Shown here piece after piece: positions 39,948 through 48,960 of a DNA stretch of 64,000 nt. The notes beneath the pieces are model-generated. The model saw only the letters and a program-made list of their open reading frames with translations. It was not told the DNA's origin and did not search any database. The stretch is from Anaerolineales bacterium. GTDB lineage: Bacteria > Chloroflexota > Anaerolineae > Anaerolineales > Villigracilaceae. Position 1 is the first letter of the stretch. Each line of letters starts with the position of its first letter. Position numbers and translations under genes: made by a program. The stretch is from positions 186,001 to 250,000 of the forward strand of contig JACKAV010000001.1 of NCBI GenBank assembly GCA_020634895.1, in the 5' to 3' direction.

Positions 39948-41342
39948 CTAACGCAGCAACCCTCTTGCAAAGGTCAGCAACGCCTGTACGTCGTTGAAAT
40001 TGGTGAACGGTCCCACTGAAATTCTCACCGCGCCGGAGGATTTGCCGTCGATGCAGAGGCGGAAATCGTCAATCGAGAGGCGGTCTTCGTGTTCCGGCGA
40101 GGTGAAGCAGACGTCAAGTTCCACACGGGAGATGCCGAGCGCCACTTCGCCCGCGCCGGGGTTGCAAAAGCAACCCGTCCGCAGGGAGATATTGACCTTG
40201 TTGGCTTCACTTTCGATAAAGCGATGGTCAATGGCGTTTCCGTCTTTATCATAAAAATTAACCGTGACCGCGCCGCCTCTTCCATCGGTGGAGTTGGGTC
40301 CGAACAAGCGGACCAGCGGCTCATCGGTGCTGTGTTTCATGGTGGTGAGATTTTCCAGCAGCCAGCCGGTTAATGTTTTGACACGTTCACCGATCACATC
40401 GTAGCCGATCGATTCGATATGTTTGAGCCCAATTTCAAGTGCGGGAATGTTCAGGTAATCGAGTGTGCCGTCTTCGAAGGCGGGAGCGCCGTCCGCGAGA
40501 TAGTATTTATCGCCTTGAACCGATGCGACCGTGATGGTTCCGCCCGCGAACCAGGGACGATGCAATTTTGCCAGCGCTTCTTTGCGGGCGATCAATGCGC
40601 CAAGCCCGGTTGGGTAGCCGAATATCTTGTAAAACGAGATCGGCACAAAGTCCGGTTTGACCTTGCTCAAATCAAGTTTGCTGGTGGGGACGTAGGCGGC
40701 GGCGTCGAGCAGCACATCCCAGCCGTGGGCGTGAGCTTTCTCTATCCATTCGAGCGGATGCTTGACGGAGGAGAAGTTCGATTGGGCGGGAAAAGCAAAC
40801 AGGTTATGACCCGTTTTGGAAGGGCGAGCCAACTCTGCTTCCAGTTGTGAGGCGTCAACTCGCATGTCGGGCAGTATGACGGGAATGTAGGTCACTTCCG
40901 CGCCGCGCGCGTGAGCGAATTCCCGAATCCCATTGACCGAGTTGTGGTTGTCGAAGGTCAACATGTAGCGACCGTTGGGGAAGGGATAAGACTCGCCGAC
41001 GAGTTTGAGCGCGCCGCTGGCATTGGGCGTGAAAATCGCGATGTATTCTTCGGGATCGGCGTTGAAGAATTTGAGGATGTACTCGCGCGTGCCTTCGACG
41101 AGATGGGTGGCGGCGATGGACGTTGGGTTGGAGGAATGCGGGTTGCCGAAGACATTTTCTTTGAGCAGCTGCTGATGTTTTTGAATCTGCGATTCTGCGT
41201 AAATGCCCCCGCCGGTGTAATCAAAATAAACATGCTCGCCCGCATCGAGACGGGTGTAGTCGGTTTTGCGAAGGTCGTCTATTTTTTCGGTCTGTTTGTA
41301 AGTGGGGTATTTTTGCAGAAAGGTTTCGAATTCAGTGGACAT
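39948..41342 (-). CDS. Class V aminotransferase-fold enzyme resembling molybdenum-cofactor sulfurase N-terminal domain
   Basis: The 464-residue PLP enzyme has a Lys-containing SFYKIFGYPTGLG segment for Schiff-base formation, AxPAQSNFSS, and a C-terminal RTGCFCNPGAGE loop. That loop closely matches MOCOS/ABA3 Moco sulfurases, where a Cys carries the persulfide. The MOSC domain that normally follows in MOCOS is missing, and no MOSC protein was seen in the window. It may pass sulfur to a molybdenum cofactor or another acceptor. It begins at 41342 and is single, downstream of a hairpin repeat. Confidence 0.85.
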   Translation of the reverse strand: MSTEFETFLQKYPTYKQTEKIDDLRKTDYTRLDAGEHVYFDYTGGGIYAESQIQKHQQLLKENVFGNPHSSNPTSIAATHLVEGTREYILKFFNADPEEYIAIFTPNASGALKLVGESYPFPNGRYMLTFDNHNSVNGIREFAHARGAEVTYIPVILPDMRVDASQLEAELARPSKTGHNLFAFPAQSNFSSVKHPLEWIEKAHAHGWDVLLDAAAYVPTSKLDLSKVKPDFVPISFYKIFGYPTGLGALIARKEALAKLHRPWFAGGTITVASVQGDKYYLADGAPAFEDGTLDYLNIPALEIGLKHIESIGYDVIGERVKTLTGWLLENLTTMKHSTDEPLVRLFGPNSTDGRGGAVTVNFYDKDGNAIDHRFIESEANKVNISLRTGCFCNPGAGEVALGISRVELDVCFTSPEHEDRLSIDDFRLCIDGKSSGAVRISVGPFTNFNDVQALLTFARGLLR

Positions 41343-41403
41343 GGTGACTCCTAATTCAATTTAACCATAAAACACATTACAACCGTATCTTGTGCTTGAA
41401 AAA

Positions 41404-41474
41404 TTTAACGCAAAGGCGCAGGGGCGCAAAGGTAATCGTTTCTATACTTCGCGCCTTGGCGGCTTTGCGTTAAA
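41404..41474. repeat. TTTAACGCAAAG inverted repeat
   Basis: TTTAACGCAAAG (41404-41415) and CTTTGCGTTAAA (41463-41474) are perfect arms, with further GCGC pairing inside. On the minus strand it is followed by TTTTTC, so it may also end the operon upstream. Confidence 0.75.
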
Positions 41475-41501
41475 AAAATAGATGGAGAGCGAGATTTTGC
41501 T

Positions 41502-42260
41502 CTACGCTTTCACCGGGTTGCTCAATTTGCCCAACCCTTCGATCTCCACTTCCACGACATCGCCATTCTTGAGTTCGCCAACTCCGGCGGGGGTGCCGGT
41601 AAAGACGAGGTCGCCGGGCTCGAGCGTCATGACCGATGAAATGTAGGCGATGAGCGTGCCGACGTTGAAGACCATATCGCGGGAGGATGCCATCTGCCGC
41701 ATCTGCCCATTGACGCGGCAGGTTACCACGGCATCGGACGGGTCGAAGTCGGTATCGATCCACGGACCAAAGGAACAGAAGGTATCGAAGCCTTTGGCGC
41801 GCGTCCATTGACCGTCTGTTTTTTGCAGGTCGCGGGCGGTGACGTCGTTGCCGATGGTGTAGCCGAAGATGTATTCCTTGGCGTTCTCGGCGGTGACATT
41901 TTTTGCGCGTTTGCCGATCACAGCCACCAGTTCGCCTTCATGCTCCACCTGTTTCGATTGTGACGGCAGAACGATATGTTCACCTGTGGCAATGATCGAG
42001 GATGGCGGCTTCAAGAAGATGAGCGGGATCTTCGGCACTTCATTTCCCAACTCTTTGGCGTGTTCCACATAATTGCGCCCCACGCAGACGATCTTACTGG
42101 GTTCGCATGGCGCGAGGATTCTCAACTCCTTGAACGGAGTCCGCGCTTCGCGGCGGCGGTATTCGCCGAATAGATCTCCCTGCACTTCGCCGACCTTGTC
42201 TTCGAGCATCCAGCCGTAGGTTGCGGCTCCTTCAGGATCTTGATAACGAACGATTCGCAT
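41502..42260 (-). CDS. Fumarylacetoacetate hydrolase-family protein
   Basis: The 252-residue protein has the FAH C-terminal domain (about 55-250) with metal ligands in EHEGELV and in GNDVTARDLQ, and the FGPWIDTD and TGTPAGVG motifs. Family members are acylpyruvases, 2-hydroxyhepta-2,4-diene-1,7-dioate isomerases or oxaloacetate decarboxylases. The short length fits the YcgM/FAHD1-like group. It is the last gene of the run nth-ybaK-folK-FAH, 30 bases after folK. Confidence 0.85.
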   Translation of the reverse strand: MRIVRYQDPEGAATYGWMLEDKVGEVQGDLFGEYRRREARTPFKELRILAPCEPSKIVCVGRNYVEHAKELGNEVPKIPLIFLKPPSSIIATGEHIVLPSQSKQVEHEGELVAVIGKRAKNVTAENAKEYIFGYTIGNDVTARDLQKTDGQWTRAKGFDTFCSFGPWIDTDFDPSDAVVTCRVNGQMRQMASSRDMVFNVGTLIAYISSVMTLEPGDLVFTGTPAGVGELKNGDVVEVEIEGLGKLSNPVKA

Positions 42261-42290
42261 TTGTTTCCTCTTCTATCGAAATGTTATAAC

Positions 42291-42779
42291 TTACTTTCCT
42301 TTATATTCATGGATGTTCAATCGGTCTACATCCAGTAGTAATTCATTGATCGGTTTTCCAAGAACCGGGTGAATAAAATCCGGCGCAATGTTGTTTAACG
42401 GAACCAAAACAAAAGCGCGATGATGCATGCGCGGGTGGGGGATGGTCAGCTCCGGTGAATCGAGAACAAGATCATCATAGAACAGAATGTCAATGTCAAT
42501 GACTCGCGGACCATTCTGAAATGTCGGCTCACGTCCCAGCGCAGTCTCAAGCCGCTTTAAATGTCCCAATAGATCTTCGGGTTCCATATATGTTTTGACC
42601 ATCACAACTTGATTCAAAAATGGCGGTTGTTCCGTGTACCCCCAGGGCGGCGTTTCATATACAAGCGATTTTTTCTTGACGTCCATTTGCGGCGGCAGGT
42701 TCGTAATGGCGCTCTTCAAATTCGCCAGCCGATGCCCTACATTGCTTCCCAACGCGAGGTATACGACATGATCCATCAT
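42291..42779 (-). CDS. folK: 2-amino-4-hydroxy-6-hydroxymethyldihydropteridine pyrophosphokinase
   Basis: The 162-residue HPPK has the ALGSNVGHRLANL start, the PFLNQVV strand, the catalytic-site DIDIL (RVIDIDILFYDD) and IPHPRMHHRAFVLVPL. It attaches pyrophosphate from ATP to the pterin in folate synthesis. The start is at the first of two adjacent ATG codons (42779), which overlaps the stop of the YbaK-type gene. The rest of folate synthesis is not in the window. Full length and confident. Confidence 0.95.
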   Translation of the reverse strand: MMDHVVYLALGSNVGHRLANLKSAITNLPPQMDVKKKSLVYETPPWGYTEQPPFLNQVVMVKTYMEPEDLLGHLKRLETALGREPTFQNGPRVIDIDILFYDDLVLDSPELTIPHPRMHHRAFVLVPLNNIAPDFIHPVLGKPINELLLDVDRLNIHEYKGK

Positions 42780-43264
42780 TGTTGACTCTGCTCCTCTGTT
42801 TCTGTCAATGATACAACCTCTGCATCTTTTAATGCCAGACGCAAGTCCGCGCTTTTGAGGATGACCGCGGTATCGCGCATGCCCGACCCGATGGATACTT
42901 CCTCTTCTTTCAGGACTCCCGCCTCGATCAACACCCGTGCCTGCTTCAACAACCCAAACGGACCCACCGTCCCGATCTTGTACCCCGTTACAGACAGCAC
43001 TTCCTCGTCTGACGCCATTGTGATGCGCGAACGCCCAAGGATCTTGCGCAGAATCTTCCATGATATCTGACCCGGTCCCGCCATGAGGACGAGCGCGAAC
43101 TCTCCCTCTGTGATGCGAAAAAGGATCGACCGCACTACCTGCGACGGGCGCTGTCCTCTGTCGCTGGCGGCTTTCTCCAGTGAAGTGACCGGCGTCTCAT
43201 GCCGGAAGATGCGATGAGGCACGTTCAATTTTTCCAAAGCAATACTGACGGGGGGAACTTCCAT
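42776..43264 (-). CDS. YbaK/EbsC-family aminoacyl-tRNA deacylase
   Basis: The 162-residue protein has the YbaK/ProX fold: RIFRHETPVTSLEKAA, a VVRSILFR strand, KILGRSRITMAS and a GYKIGTVGPFGL loop. Such proteins hydrolyse mischarged tRNAs (Cys/Ala-tRNA-Pro). The ATG at 43264 (MEVPPVS) is used because the longer frame overlaps the end of nth. It overlaps folK by four bases. Confidence 0.88.
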   Translation of the reverse strand: MEVPPVSIALEKLNVPHRIFRHETPVTSLEKAASDRGQRPSQVVRSILFRITEGEFALVLMAGPGQISWKILRKILGRSRITMASDEEVLSVTGYKIGTVGPFGLLKQARVLIEAGVLKEEEVSIGSGMRDTAVILKSADLRLALKDAEVVSLTETEEQSQQ

Positions 43265-43283
43265 ACGTACGATCCTTACGTTT

Positions 43284-43949
43284 TTACTTGGTCTTATCTT
43301 TATACAAACACAGGCTTTTGACGGGACATTGCGGACACAACGGCTTTCTGGCATTGCAGACTTCGCGTCCCAGGCGGATGATGTTCAAATGCGCGGCGTA
43401 ATACGTCTCCGGCGGAAAAACGGATTCAAGATATGGGTGCGCCTGCTCGACGGTCATCTTTTCGGGGCGCAGACCGATGCGTCCCGTCACGCGGTACACA
43501 TGTGTGTCCACGGGGAAGGCGGGAATACCGAGCGAAAAGCAGAGGACGATTGCGGCAGTTTTTGGTCCCACGCCGTTGAACTTCGTCAGCCAGGCACGGG
43601 CTTCTTCGATGGGCAGATCAGCCAAAAAGTCCAGATCGAGCGAGCCGCGCTCCTTTGTAATTTCCTGCAAAACTTTTTGTATGCGCGGACCTTTTTGATT
43701 CGCAAGTCCCGCCGGTTTGATGGCGGCGATCACATCCTTTTCTTTTGCGTCACGCACTTCTTCCCATGTTGGGAATTTTGCGCGCAGGGCATTGAAGGCG
43801 CGGTCGCGGTTCACGTCGTTTGTGTTTTGCGAAAGGATGGTGGAGACGAGTTCGTCGATGGCGGGTAATGGGTTGCGCCAGATGGGTTCGCCGAATGCTT
43901 CTAAAAGTGTTTTATGGACTTGAATGGCACGTTGTTGGATGTTGGTCAT
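43284..43949 (-). CDS. nth: Endonuclease III (DNA glycosylase/AP lyase)
   Basis: The 221-residue protein has the HhH motif FNGVGPKTA (with the catalytic Lys), the following VDTHVYRVTGR aspartate, and the 4Fe-4S pattern C-x6-C-x2-C-x5-C (CNARKPLCPQCPVKSLC) near the end. It removes oxidised pyrimidines and nicks at AP sites. The HhH Lys and Asp are both present, so it should be active. It heads the run nth-ybaK-folK-FAH. Confidence 0.93.
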   Translation of the reverse strand: MTNIQQRAIQVHKTLLEAFGEPIWRNPLPAIDELVSTILSQNTNDVNRDRAFNALRAKFPTWEEVRDAKEKDVIAAIKPAGLANQKGPRIQKVLQEITKERGSLDLDFLADLPIEEARAWLTKFNGVGPKTAAIVLCFSLGIPAFPVDTHVYRVTGRIGLRPEKMTVEQAHPYLESVFPPETYYAAHLNIIRLGREVCNARKPLCPQCPVKSLCLYKDKTK

Positions 43950-44048
43950 TAATGAAACCTGTTTGCTTGCAGATAATAACGTATTTATCTGTGATCGTTC
44001 TGTTTAAGTTGAATACCAGGCAGCTGAAAGAATGTATCTTCATAAATT

Positions 44049-45107
44049 TTATGAGAGTTTGAAGACGGGATACATCTGCCCGGTGATGATACCAGCGTAA
44101 TTCTTCAATGTCTTTTCGGGACCGAACTCTGCGAGTGCCTGCATTTGCGTTTCATCGAGCGCGCCGAGTTGACGAAGGGTTTCCAATGCAACCGGCGGGC
44201 GGACGCGGGCGTGCTTTTCAAGGTTTTCATCCATCGGGGATTTGTCGCCATCTGTGACTTTGATGACAATGCCCGCGCCTCGTTCGTCGATGACGCCAGG
44301 CATGACGCCGATAATCTGGAAGCCTTCCGCGCCGCGTTTGGTGATGATGCGGTCCTTGCCGGTCTTCATTAATTCCGCATCGAACTCGCCGTGGTTGCTG
44401 ATCATTTCGGGGTGGGTGAACATGGCAGCTGTGATCTTTCCGCAGGCTGCGGCACGCGCATCGGAAAGTTCGGCTGGATCGCATATACGTGCCATGCCGA
44501 GTGCTGCGTTGAAAAGCGGCATGGCAAAATTCGGCGCAGAGCACCCGTCCACGCCGGTGTGGATGTCTTTGACATCGATGTTGCACATTTCAGAGAGCGT
44601 GCTCATAATATCCTGCTGAATGGGATGGTCAAGGGAGAGATAGTTTTCGAGGGGAAGTCCGCGCATTTTGGCGAACGCCAGCATGGATGTATGTTTGCCA
44701 GAGCAGTTATTGAAGTTGGGCGTTGGGATGATCCCCTGCTGGATGACTTCTCTCAACTTCTTTGCGTCGCTGGGTAGATGCGGTCCGCATTGAAGCTGAC
44801 TTTCTGTAATACCGATCTTTTTTTGCAGAGCCGCCACGGCATTGAGATGTATCTGCGCGGTTTCGTGTGAAGCGCAGGAGAGGGCGAGTTCGCTTTGGTC
44901 GTAGCCGTAATGTTCCACACCGCCCTGTTCCACGAATGGAAGTGCCTGGAACAGTTTGGCGGATGAGCGCAAAAAGGCGACCGTGTAAGGGTCGCCGTAG
45001 TTGTGCAGTATTCTGCCGTCTGCACTGACCACTGCGATCGATCCGTAGTGGGTGGCTTCGACGACATCTCCCCGCTTCATCTCAAGGAGCGGCTGGGGGG
45101 TATTCAC
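44049..45107 (-). CDS. Asparaginase (AnsA/type II thermolabile, PF06089 family)
   Basis: The 352-residue protein has family blocks LEMKRGDVVEATHYGSIAV, FLRSSAKLFQALPFVE, ALSCASHE, NNCSGKHTSMLA and GVDGCSAPNFAMPL. It should deamidate asparagine in the cytoplasm. I choose the GTG at 45107, which overlaps the stop codon of the MBL gene (TAGTG) and restores the family N-terminus PLLEMKRG; an ATG at 45080 would delete it. It is co-translated with the MBL-fold gene. Confidence 0.87.
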   Translation of the reverse strand: MNTPQPLLEMKRGDVVEATHYGSIAVVSADGRILHNYGDPYTVAFLRSSAKLFQALPFVEQGGVEHYGYDQSELALSCASHETAQIHLNAVAALQKKIGITESQLQCGPHLPSDAKKLREVIQQGIIPTPNFNNCSGKHTSMLAFAKMRGLPLENYLSLDHPIQQDIMSTLSEMCNIDVKDIHTGVDGCSAPNFAMPLFNAALGMARICDPAELSDARAAACGKITAAMFTHPEMISNHGEFDAELMKTGKDRIITKRGAEGFQIIGVMPGVIDERGAGIVIKVTDGDKSPMDENLEKHARVRPPVALETLRQLGALDETQMQALAEFGPEKTLKNYAGIITGQMYPVFKLS

Positions 45108-45964
45108 TAATCCTCGGAAGCGTTGCTCGCTGTATGTTGTTGACGTGCGTTGTAGTGAAGTAACCCATAGCGCAGGCGCTGGGCATATTGCTTCTGCCGT
45201 GCAGCGGGTGCTTTGAACCATGTCAACAGGGATGTGACCATTTTTTCCACGGTGGCTGGCTTCGGCTTTTTGGATGCCGATTTGTTGAGCTTGTCGTGGA
45301 TGTACTTGAGGAAATCATATTGCGCCTTGATGACGCTGTTCGTAACCACGCCTCCGCGGCTGCTGATGAATGTGTAGCCTTTGTAATCCGAGCTGAGCAG
45401 CTGGTTGATGGACTCCAGCCAGGCTTTGAGGTTTGACCCGGCAAGGAAAGGCGGCTGATTTTTTAGAACGGTATCGCCGATGAAGAGGACTTTTTCATTT
45501 GGAACATTCACCCAAATGGAACCGCTTGCCGGACCGGGGTGATGTTCAAGGATAACGGGATCGGAATCCCAGTGAAGGGTCAACTGGTCTACGAAGGAAA
45601 TTTCGGGGGGAGCCCAACGCACGCTGCCGAGTCCGGGAATGGCTTCCCAATCGGCGCCGGTTTCTTCACCTTGTGCCTTGAACGTGCTTGGACGGGTACG
45701 GAATGTGTAAGCGGTTTTCTCGTGTGCTACAACTGTGCAATCCATGGCGCGCGCGCCGAGGGTGCGGTCTGGATGGGCATCCATGTTGATCAGCAGCCGG
45801 TCGACGCCGCCGCCCAAATTCATGAGCGAGGCGCGCCAGGTACGCGCATCCTCCGGCGACGGGGGAGCGTCGATCTGGAACAAGCCGCGCGGAGTTACGA
45901 TCACTCCCAACGTCACACCTAGAAATTCGTCTTCAATGAAAATGTTTTTGGTGATTTCCTGCAT
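45107..45964 (-). CDS. Metallo-beta-lactamase-fold protein with incomplete metal motif
   Basis: The 285-residue protein has MBL-like strands, a LFQIDAP segment, a DAHPDRTLG loop in place of HxHxDH, an HHPGPASGSIW segment and FIGDTVL. Only some metal ligands remain, so activity is uncertain. The last 60 residues are basic. It precedes the asparaginase with a one-base overlap, so they probably act together; the reaction is not known. Confidence 0.72.
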   Translation of the reverse strand: MQEITKNIFIEDEFLGVTLGVIVTPRGLFQIDAPPSPEDARTWRASLMNLGGGVDRLLINMDAHPDRTLGARAMDCTVVAHEKTAYTFRTRPSTFKAQGEETGADWEAIPGLGSVRWAPPEISFVDQLTLHWDSDPVILEHHPGPASGSIWVNVPNEKVLFIGDTVLKNQPPFLAGSNLKAWLESINQLLSSDYKGYTFISSRGGVVTNSVIKAQYDFLKYIHDKLNKSASKKPKPATVEKMVTSLLTWFKAPAARQKQYAQRLRYGLLHYNARQQHTASNASED

Positions 45965-46016
45965 GATGATTCTAAAAAAATATCCTTTCGCAAATCCTAG
46001 CCTTGCGGCATTTCAA

Positions 46017-48206
46017 TTAATCGTTTTTATTTTGGTCTTGATCTTTGTCTTTATTCTTGTTCTTGTCTTCGTCTTTTTCTTTATCTGGTTTAAAGGTGAG
46101 CCGCCCGGTTTGACGTTTAAGGCTGCCGGTGGATTTTCGTGTTGCAACCGGCAGTGTCAGCCAGAAGGTTGTGCCTTTTTCCAATTCACTTTCGACCCAT
46201 ATCTCACCGCCGTGCGCATGTACGGCAAGACGGCAAAAGGCAAGCCCAACCCCAAGTCCGCCCGCCCTGTTATTTCCGCGGCGCAGACGTGTGAATTTTT
46301 CAAAAATGCGTTCTTTTTCTGCCGGGGGAATGCCGGGACCATTATCGCGCACCCAGAATTTCACGAACATGCCGTCTTCGCTGATTTGTGCGCCGATATC
46401 GATACGTCCGTTTGCAGGTGTGAATTTGATCGCATTCTCCAGCAGGTTGACGAATACACGGTAGATCATATCCACATCGACCCAGATCAGGGGCAGAACG
46501 CTCAAAGCCCGGTTCGCCAGCGTATGTTGACGTGCCGCTGCAGAAGGCTCCACATCCCGAAGCGATTCGCGGATCAGCGCCACCGGGTCGATCGAATGCT
46601 GGTCTGTGATCTGTTGACCCATCTCGAGCCGGTTGATATCCAGCAGTGAATTCACCAGACGTTGGATCCGCCCGGTGGAGTTGCGCGCGATGTTGAGCAT
46701 TGAGTTCAACGTCTCGTCGTTGGGTATCATTGTGCTCATCATCTCAAGGCTCGAAACGATGTTGCCCAACGGCGAACGCAGGTCATGAAAGATCATTGAG
46801 GTCATGTCATCGCGCAAGGCATCCAGCTCTTTGCGCGATGTAATATCCCTTAATATCCATTGAACCGATTCTGAATCATCGAATTCCACGCGCCGTACAT
46901 AGACCTCGATGGGAATTGTGCCGCCATCTTCACGCAGCAATCCGGATTCGTAATTGCACGATTCGCCGCCCTTAACGATCTCAAAATTCATTCCGACTTT
47001 GTTCCAACTCACCTCATGGAGCTGGTCGATGCTCATGGTCCGCAGCTGGTCAGATGTGTATCCGCTCAACGTCACCGCCTGGCGGTTCACTTCCACCACC
47101 TTGCCCTCCCAATCAGTAATGAGGATCGGGTCCACACTGTCTTCAAACAATTCGCGGTAATGCCGATGCGCATTCTGAAGCTGCTCGAATAATTTCGAGT
47201 TGTCAATGGTGGTCCCGGCGAGATTGCCAAGCCCGGTCATCACAACCAACGCGTCGGGGTCGAAAGCACCGGAGATGGGGTTGACCGCCTCCAGCACACC
47301 GATGACCTTTCCATGCAATTGGATCGGGGCGATGGCAAGCGCCCGCATCTCGACTCCATCCAGCCTGTCGATGTCGCTCAAGCCGGGGTTTTGTCTGACA
47401 GAGGGGATAACCAATCCGCGCGCTTCCGTGATGACTTTTCCAGCCAACCCCTGCCCTGCACCGACGCACAGCCCCGGAATATTGCCGGAATTATTCCCCG
47501 CGGCAGCCTGAAAGACCAGATTTCCCTCCGGCTGTTCTATCAACGCCAGAGCCACGGTTTCCACCTGAAGCGCCTGCATGGTTTGATGCAGAATTCGTCG
47601 CAGGACATCCTGCATTTCCAGCGTGGAATTGATCGATGCGGCTCCCTCCGCCAGTGCGGACATCACCCGCGCCGTCCGCTGGGTCTCAGTGTAAAGACGC
47701 GCGTTAAGAACTGCCACGCTTGCCTGGTCGGCAATCGCTTGCACCAGTTCCAAATGTTCCTCGTTGAAAGTGTTGGGGACGGGATGTACCAGCGTCAGCA
47801 CACCGACGAATCTATCGCGTGCCATCAATGGGACGCAGATCGCGGACTTGGCTCCGCTTTTTTCGGCTGCATCGTCTTCGCGGCGGAGCCAGCGGTCGTC
47901 GAGGCTGGTATCCGGCACAAGCGCAGGTTTGCGGTTTTGCATCACCCAGCCTGCCAGTCCGCGTTCGACCGTGTCGCGTAATTGCTGGGTCGTATGGTCA
48001 TGGAATTGCTTTCCATAGACGATGGTTGCATCCACAGGCTTTCCCTGGTCATCCATCACAACGATACTTCCGCGTTCTCCTCCCACATATTGAATGCAAG
48101 CGTAAAGTACCCGTTGCAGCACCGTGCGGAGATCCAACGCGGTTGCCACTTCACGGCTGACTTTGACCAGTAATTCCAGGAGCGAACGGTTATGATCCTC
48201 GTTCAT
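46017..48206 (-). CDS. GAF-GAF-PAS sensor histidine kinase
   Basis: The 729-residue protein has two GAF domains (about 20-165 and 185-330), a PAS domain (about 340-455), a HisKA with phosphoacceptor HDLRSPLGN (about 478), and a HATPase (about 580-690) with the N box NLLENAIKF, G1 DNGPGIP and G2 GLGVGLAF. It has no transmembrane segment, so it is soluble or membrane-associated. The last 22 residues are Lys/Asp/Asn repeats (FKPDKEKDEDKNK). I start at 48206. The response regulator is not beside it. Confidence 0.92.
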   Translation of the reverse strand: MNEDHNRSLLELLVKVSREVATALDLRTVLQRVLYACIQYVGGERGSIVVMDDQGKPVDATIVYGKQFHDHTTQQLRDTVERGLAGWVMQNRKPALVPDTSLDDRWLRREDDAAEKSGAKSAICVPLMARDRFVGVLTLVHPVPNTFNEEHLELVQAIADQASVAVLNARLYTETQRTARVMSALAEGAASINSTLEMQDVLRRILHQTMQALQVETVALALIEQPEGNLVFQAAAGNNSGNIPGLCVGAGQGLAGKVITEARGLVIPSVRQNPGLSDIDRLDGVEMRALAIAPIQLHGKVIGVLEAVNPISGAFDPDALVVMTGLGNLAGTTIDNSKLFEQLQNAHRHYRELFEDSVDPILITDWEGKVVEVNRQAVTLSGYTSDQLRTMSIDQLHEVSWNKVGMNFEIVKGGESCNYESGLLREDGGTIPIEVYVRRVEFDDSESVQWILRDITSRKELDALRDDMTSMIFHDLRSPLGNIVSSLEMMSTMIPNDETLNSMLNIARNSTGRIQRLVNSLLDINRLEMGQQITDQHSIDPVALIRESLRDVEPSAAARQHTLANRALSVLPLIWVDVDMIYRVFVNLLENAIKFTPANGRIDIGAQISEDGMFVKFWVRDNGPGIPPAEKERIFEKFTRLRRGNNRAGGLGVGLAFCRLAVHAHGGEIWVESELEKGTTFWLTLPVATRKSTGSLKRQTGRLTFKPDKEKDEDKNKNKDKDQDQNKND

Positions 48207-48237
48207 ACGAAGCCCGATACAAGTATAGCGCCTTTGG

Positions 48238-48243
48238 TACAAT
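48238..48243 (+). promoter_or_regulatory. -10 box for the HAD hydrolase, leaderless-type spacing
   Basis: TACAAT ends 6 bases before the ATG at 48250, too close for a leader with a ribosome binding site. The divergent kinase gene has its own -10 (TATACT) on the minus strand. Confidence 0.5.
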
Positions 48244-48249
48244 TAATCC

Positions 48250-48912
48250 ATGCCCTTGAATATAGCCAGGATACAAGCTTTATGTTTCGATATCGATGGC
48301 ACTTTGAGCGATACGGACGATATGTATGTGCAAAAAGTGTTGAAGTTTTTTCCCCGTTTTCTCTTTAAGGATCCCGATCACGCCGCCCGTAGATTCATCA
48401 TGTGGATCGAATCACCCGGCAACGCCCTGCTCGGTTTTGCGGATACGATCGGGATAGACGATGAAATGGTTGCTGTTATCAACTGGCTGTATCGCCACCG
48501 GAAGCAGCCTTCGAAAAAATTCCTGCTCGTCCCCGGCGTGGATGAAATGTTGAAGCAACTTCATGGGCGTTATCCCATGTCTGTGGTCAGCGCGCGGGAT
48601 GAACACGGTACGATGGCATTCCTCGAACAATATGACCTCGTAAAATATTTCGATCACGTCATTACCGGCTTATCTGCCGAACATACCAAACCTTATCCCG
48701 ACCCGATATTGCTTGCTGCCCAAAAGATGAACGTCGCGCCGGAAAACTGCCTGATGATCGGCGACACAACAGTGGATATCCGCGCGGGCAAAGCGGCTGG
48801 AACACAAACAGTGGGGGTGTTGTGCGGTTTCGGCGAGGAGCCGGAATTACGTAAATTTGGGGCGGATGAGATTCTCGAAGATACACCAAAACTAGTTGAC
48901 CTGTTGAAATAA
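48250..48912 (+). CDS. HAD-superfamily hydrolase (phosphatase-like)
   Basis: The 220-residue protein has HAD motif I (FDIDGTLSD), a helical cap (about 25-85), motif II (SVVSARDE), motif III Lys (TKPYPDP) and motif IV (MIGDTTVDIRAGKAAG). It resembles phosphoglycolate phosphatase/beta-phosphoglucomutase-type enzymes, but the substrate cannot be set. Divergent from the histidine kinase and monocistronic. Confidence 0.88.
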   Translation: MPLNIARIQALCFDIDGTLSDTDDMYVQKVLKFFPRFLFKDPDHAARRFIMWIESPGNALLGFADTIGIDDEMVAVINWLYRHRKQPSKKFLLVPGVDEMLKQLHGRYPMSVVSARDEHGTMAFLEQYDLVKYFDHVITGLSAEHTKPYPDPILLAAQKMNVAPENCLMIGDTTVDIRAGKAAGTQTVGVLCGFGEEPELRKFGADEILEDTPKLVDLLK

Positions 48913-48944
48913 CAAAGCGGGATGCCGTACGGCATCCCGCTTTG
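48913..48944. terminator. Perfect palindromic bidirectional terminator
   Basis: CAAAGCGGGATGCCGT and its exact complement form a 32-base palindrome, followed by TTTATA. It separates the converging HAD and MFS genes. Confidence 0.88.
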
Positions 48945-48960
48945 TTTATATCCGTTTGGT

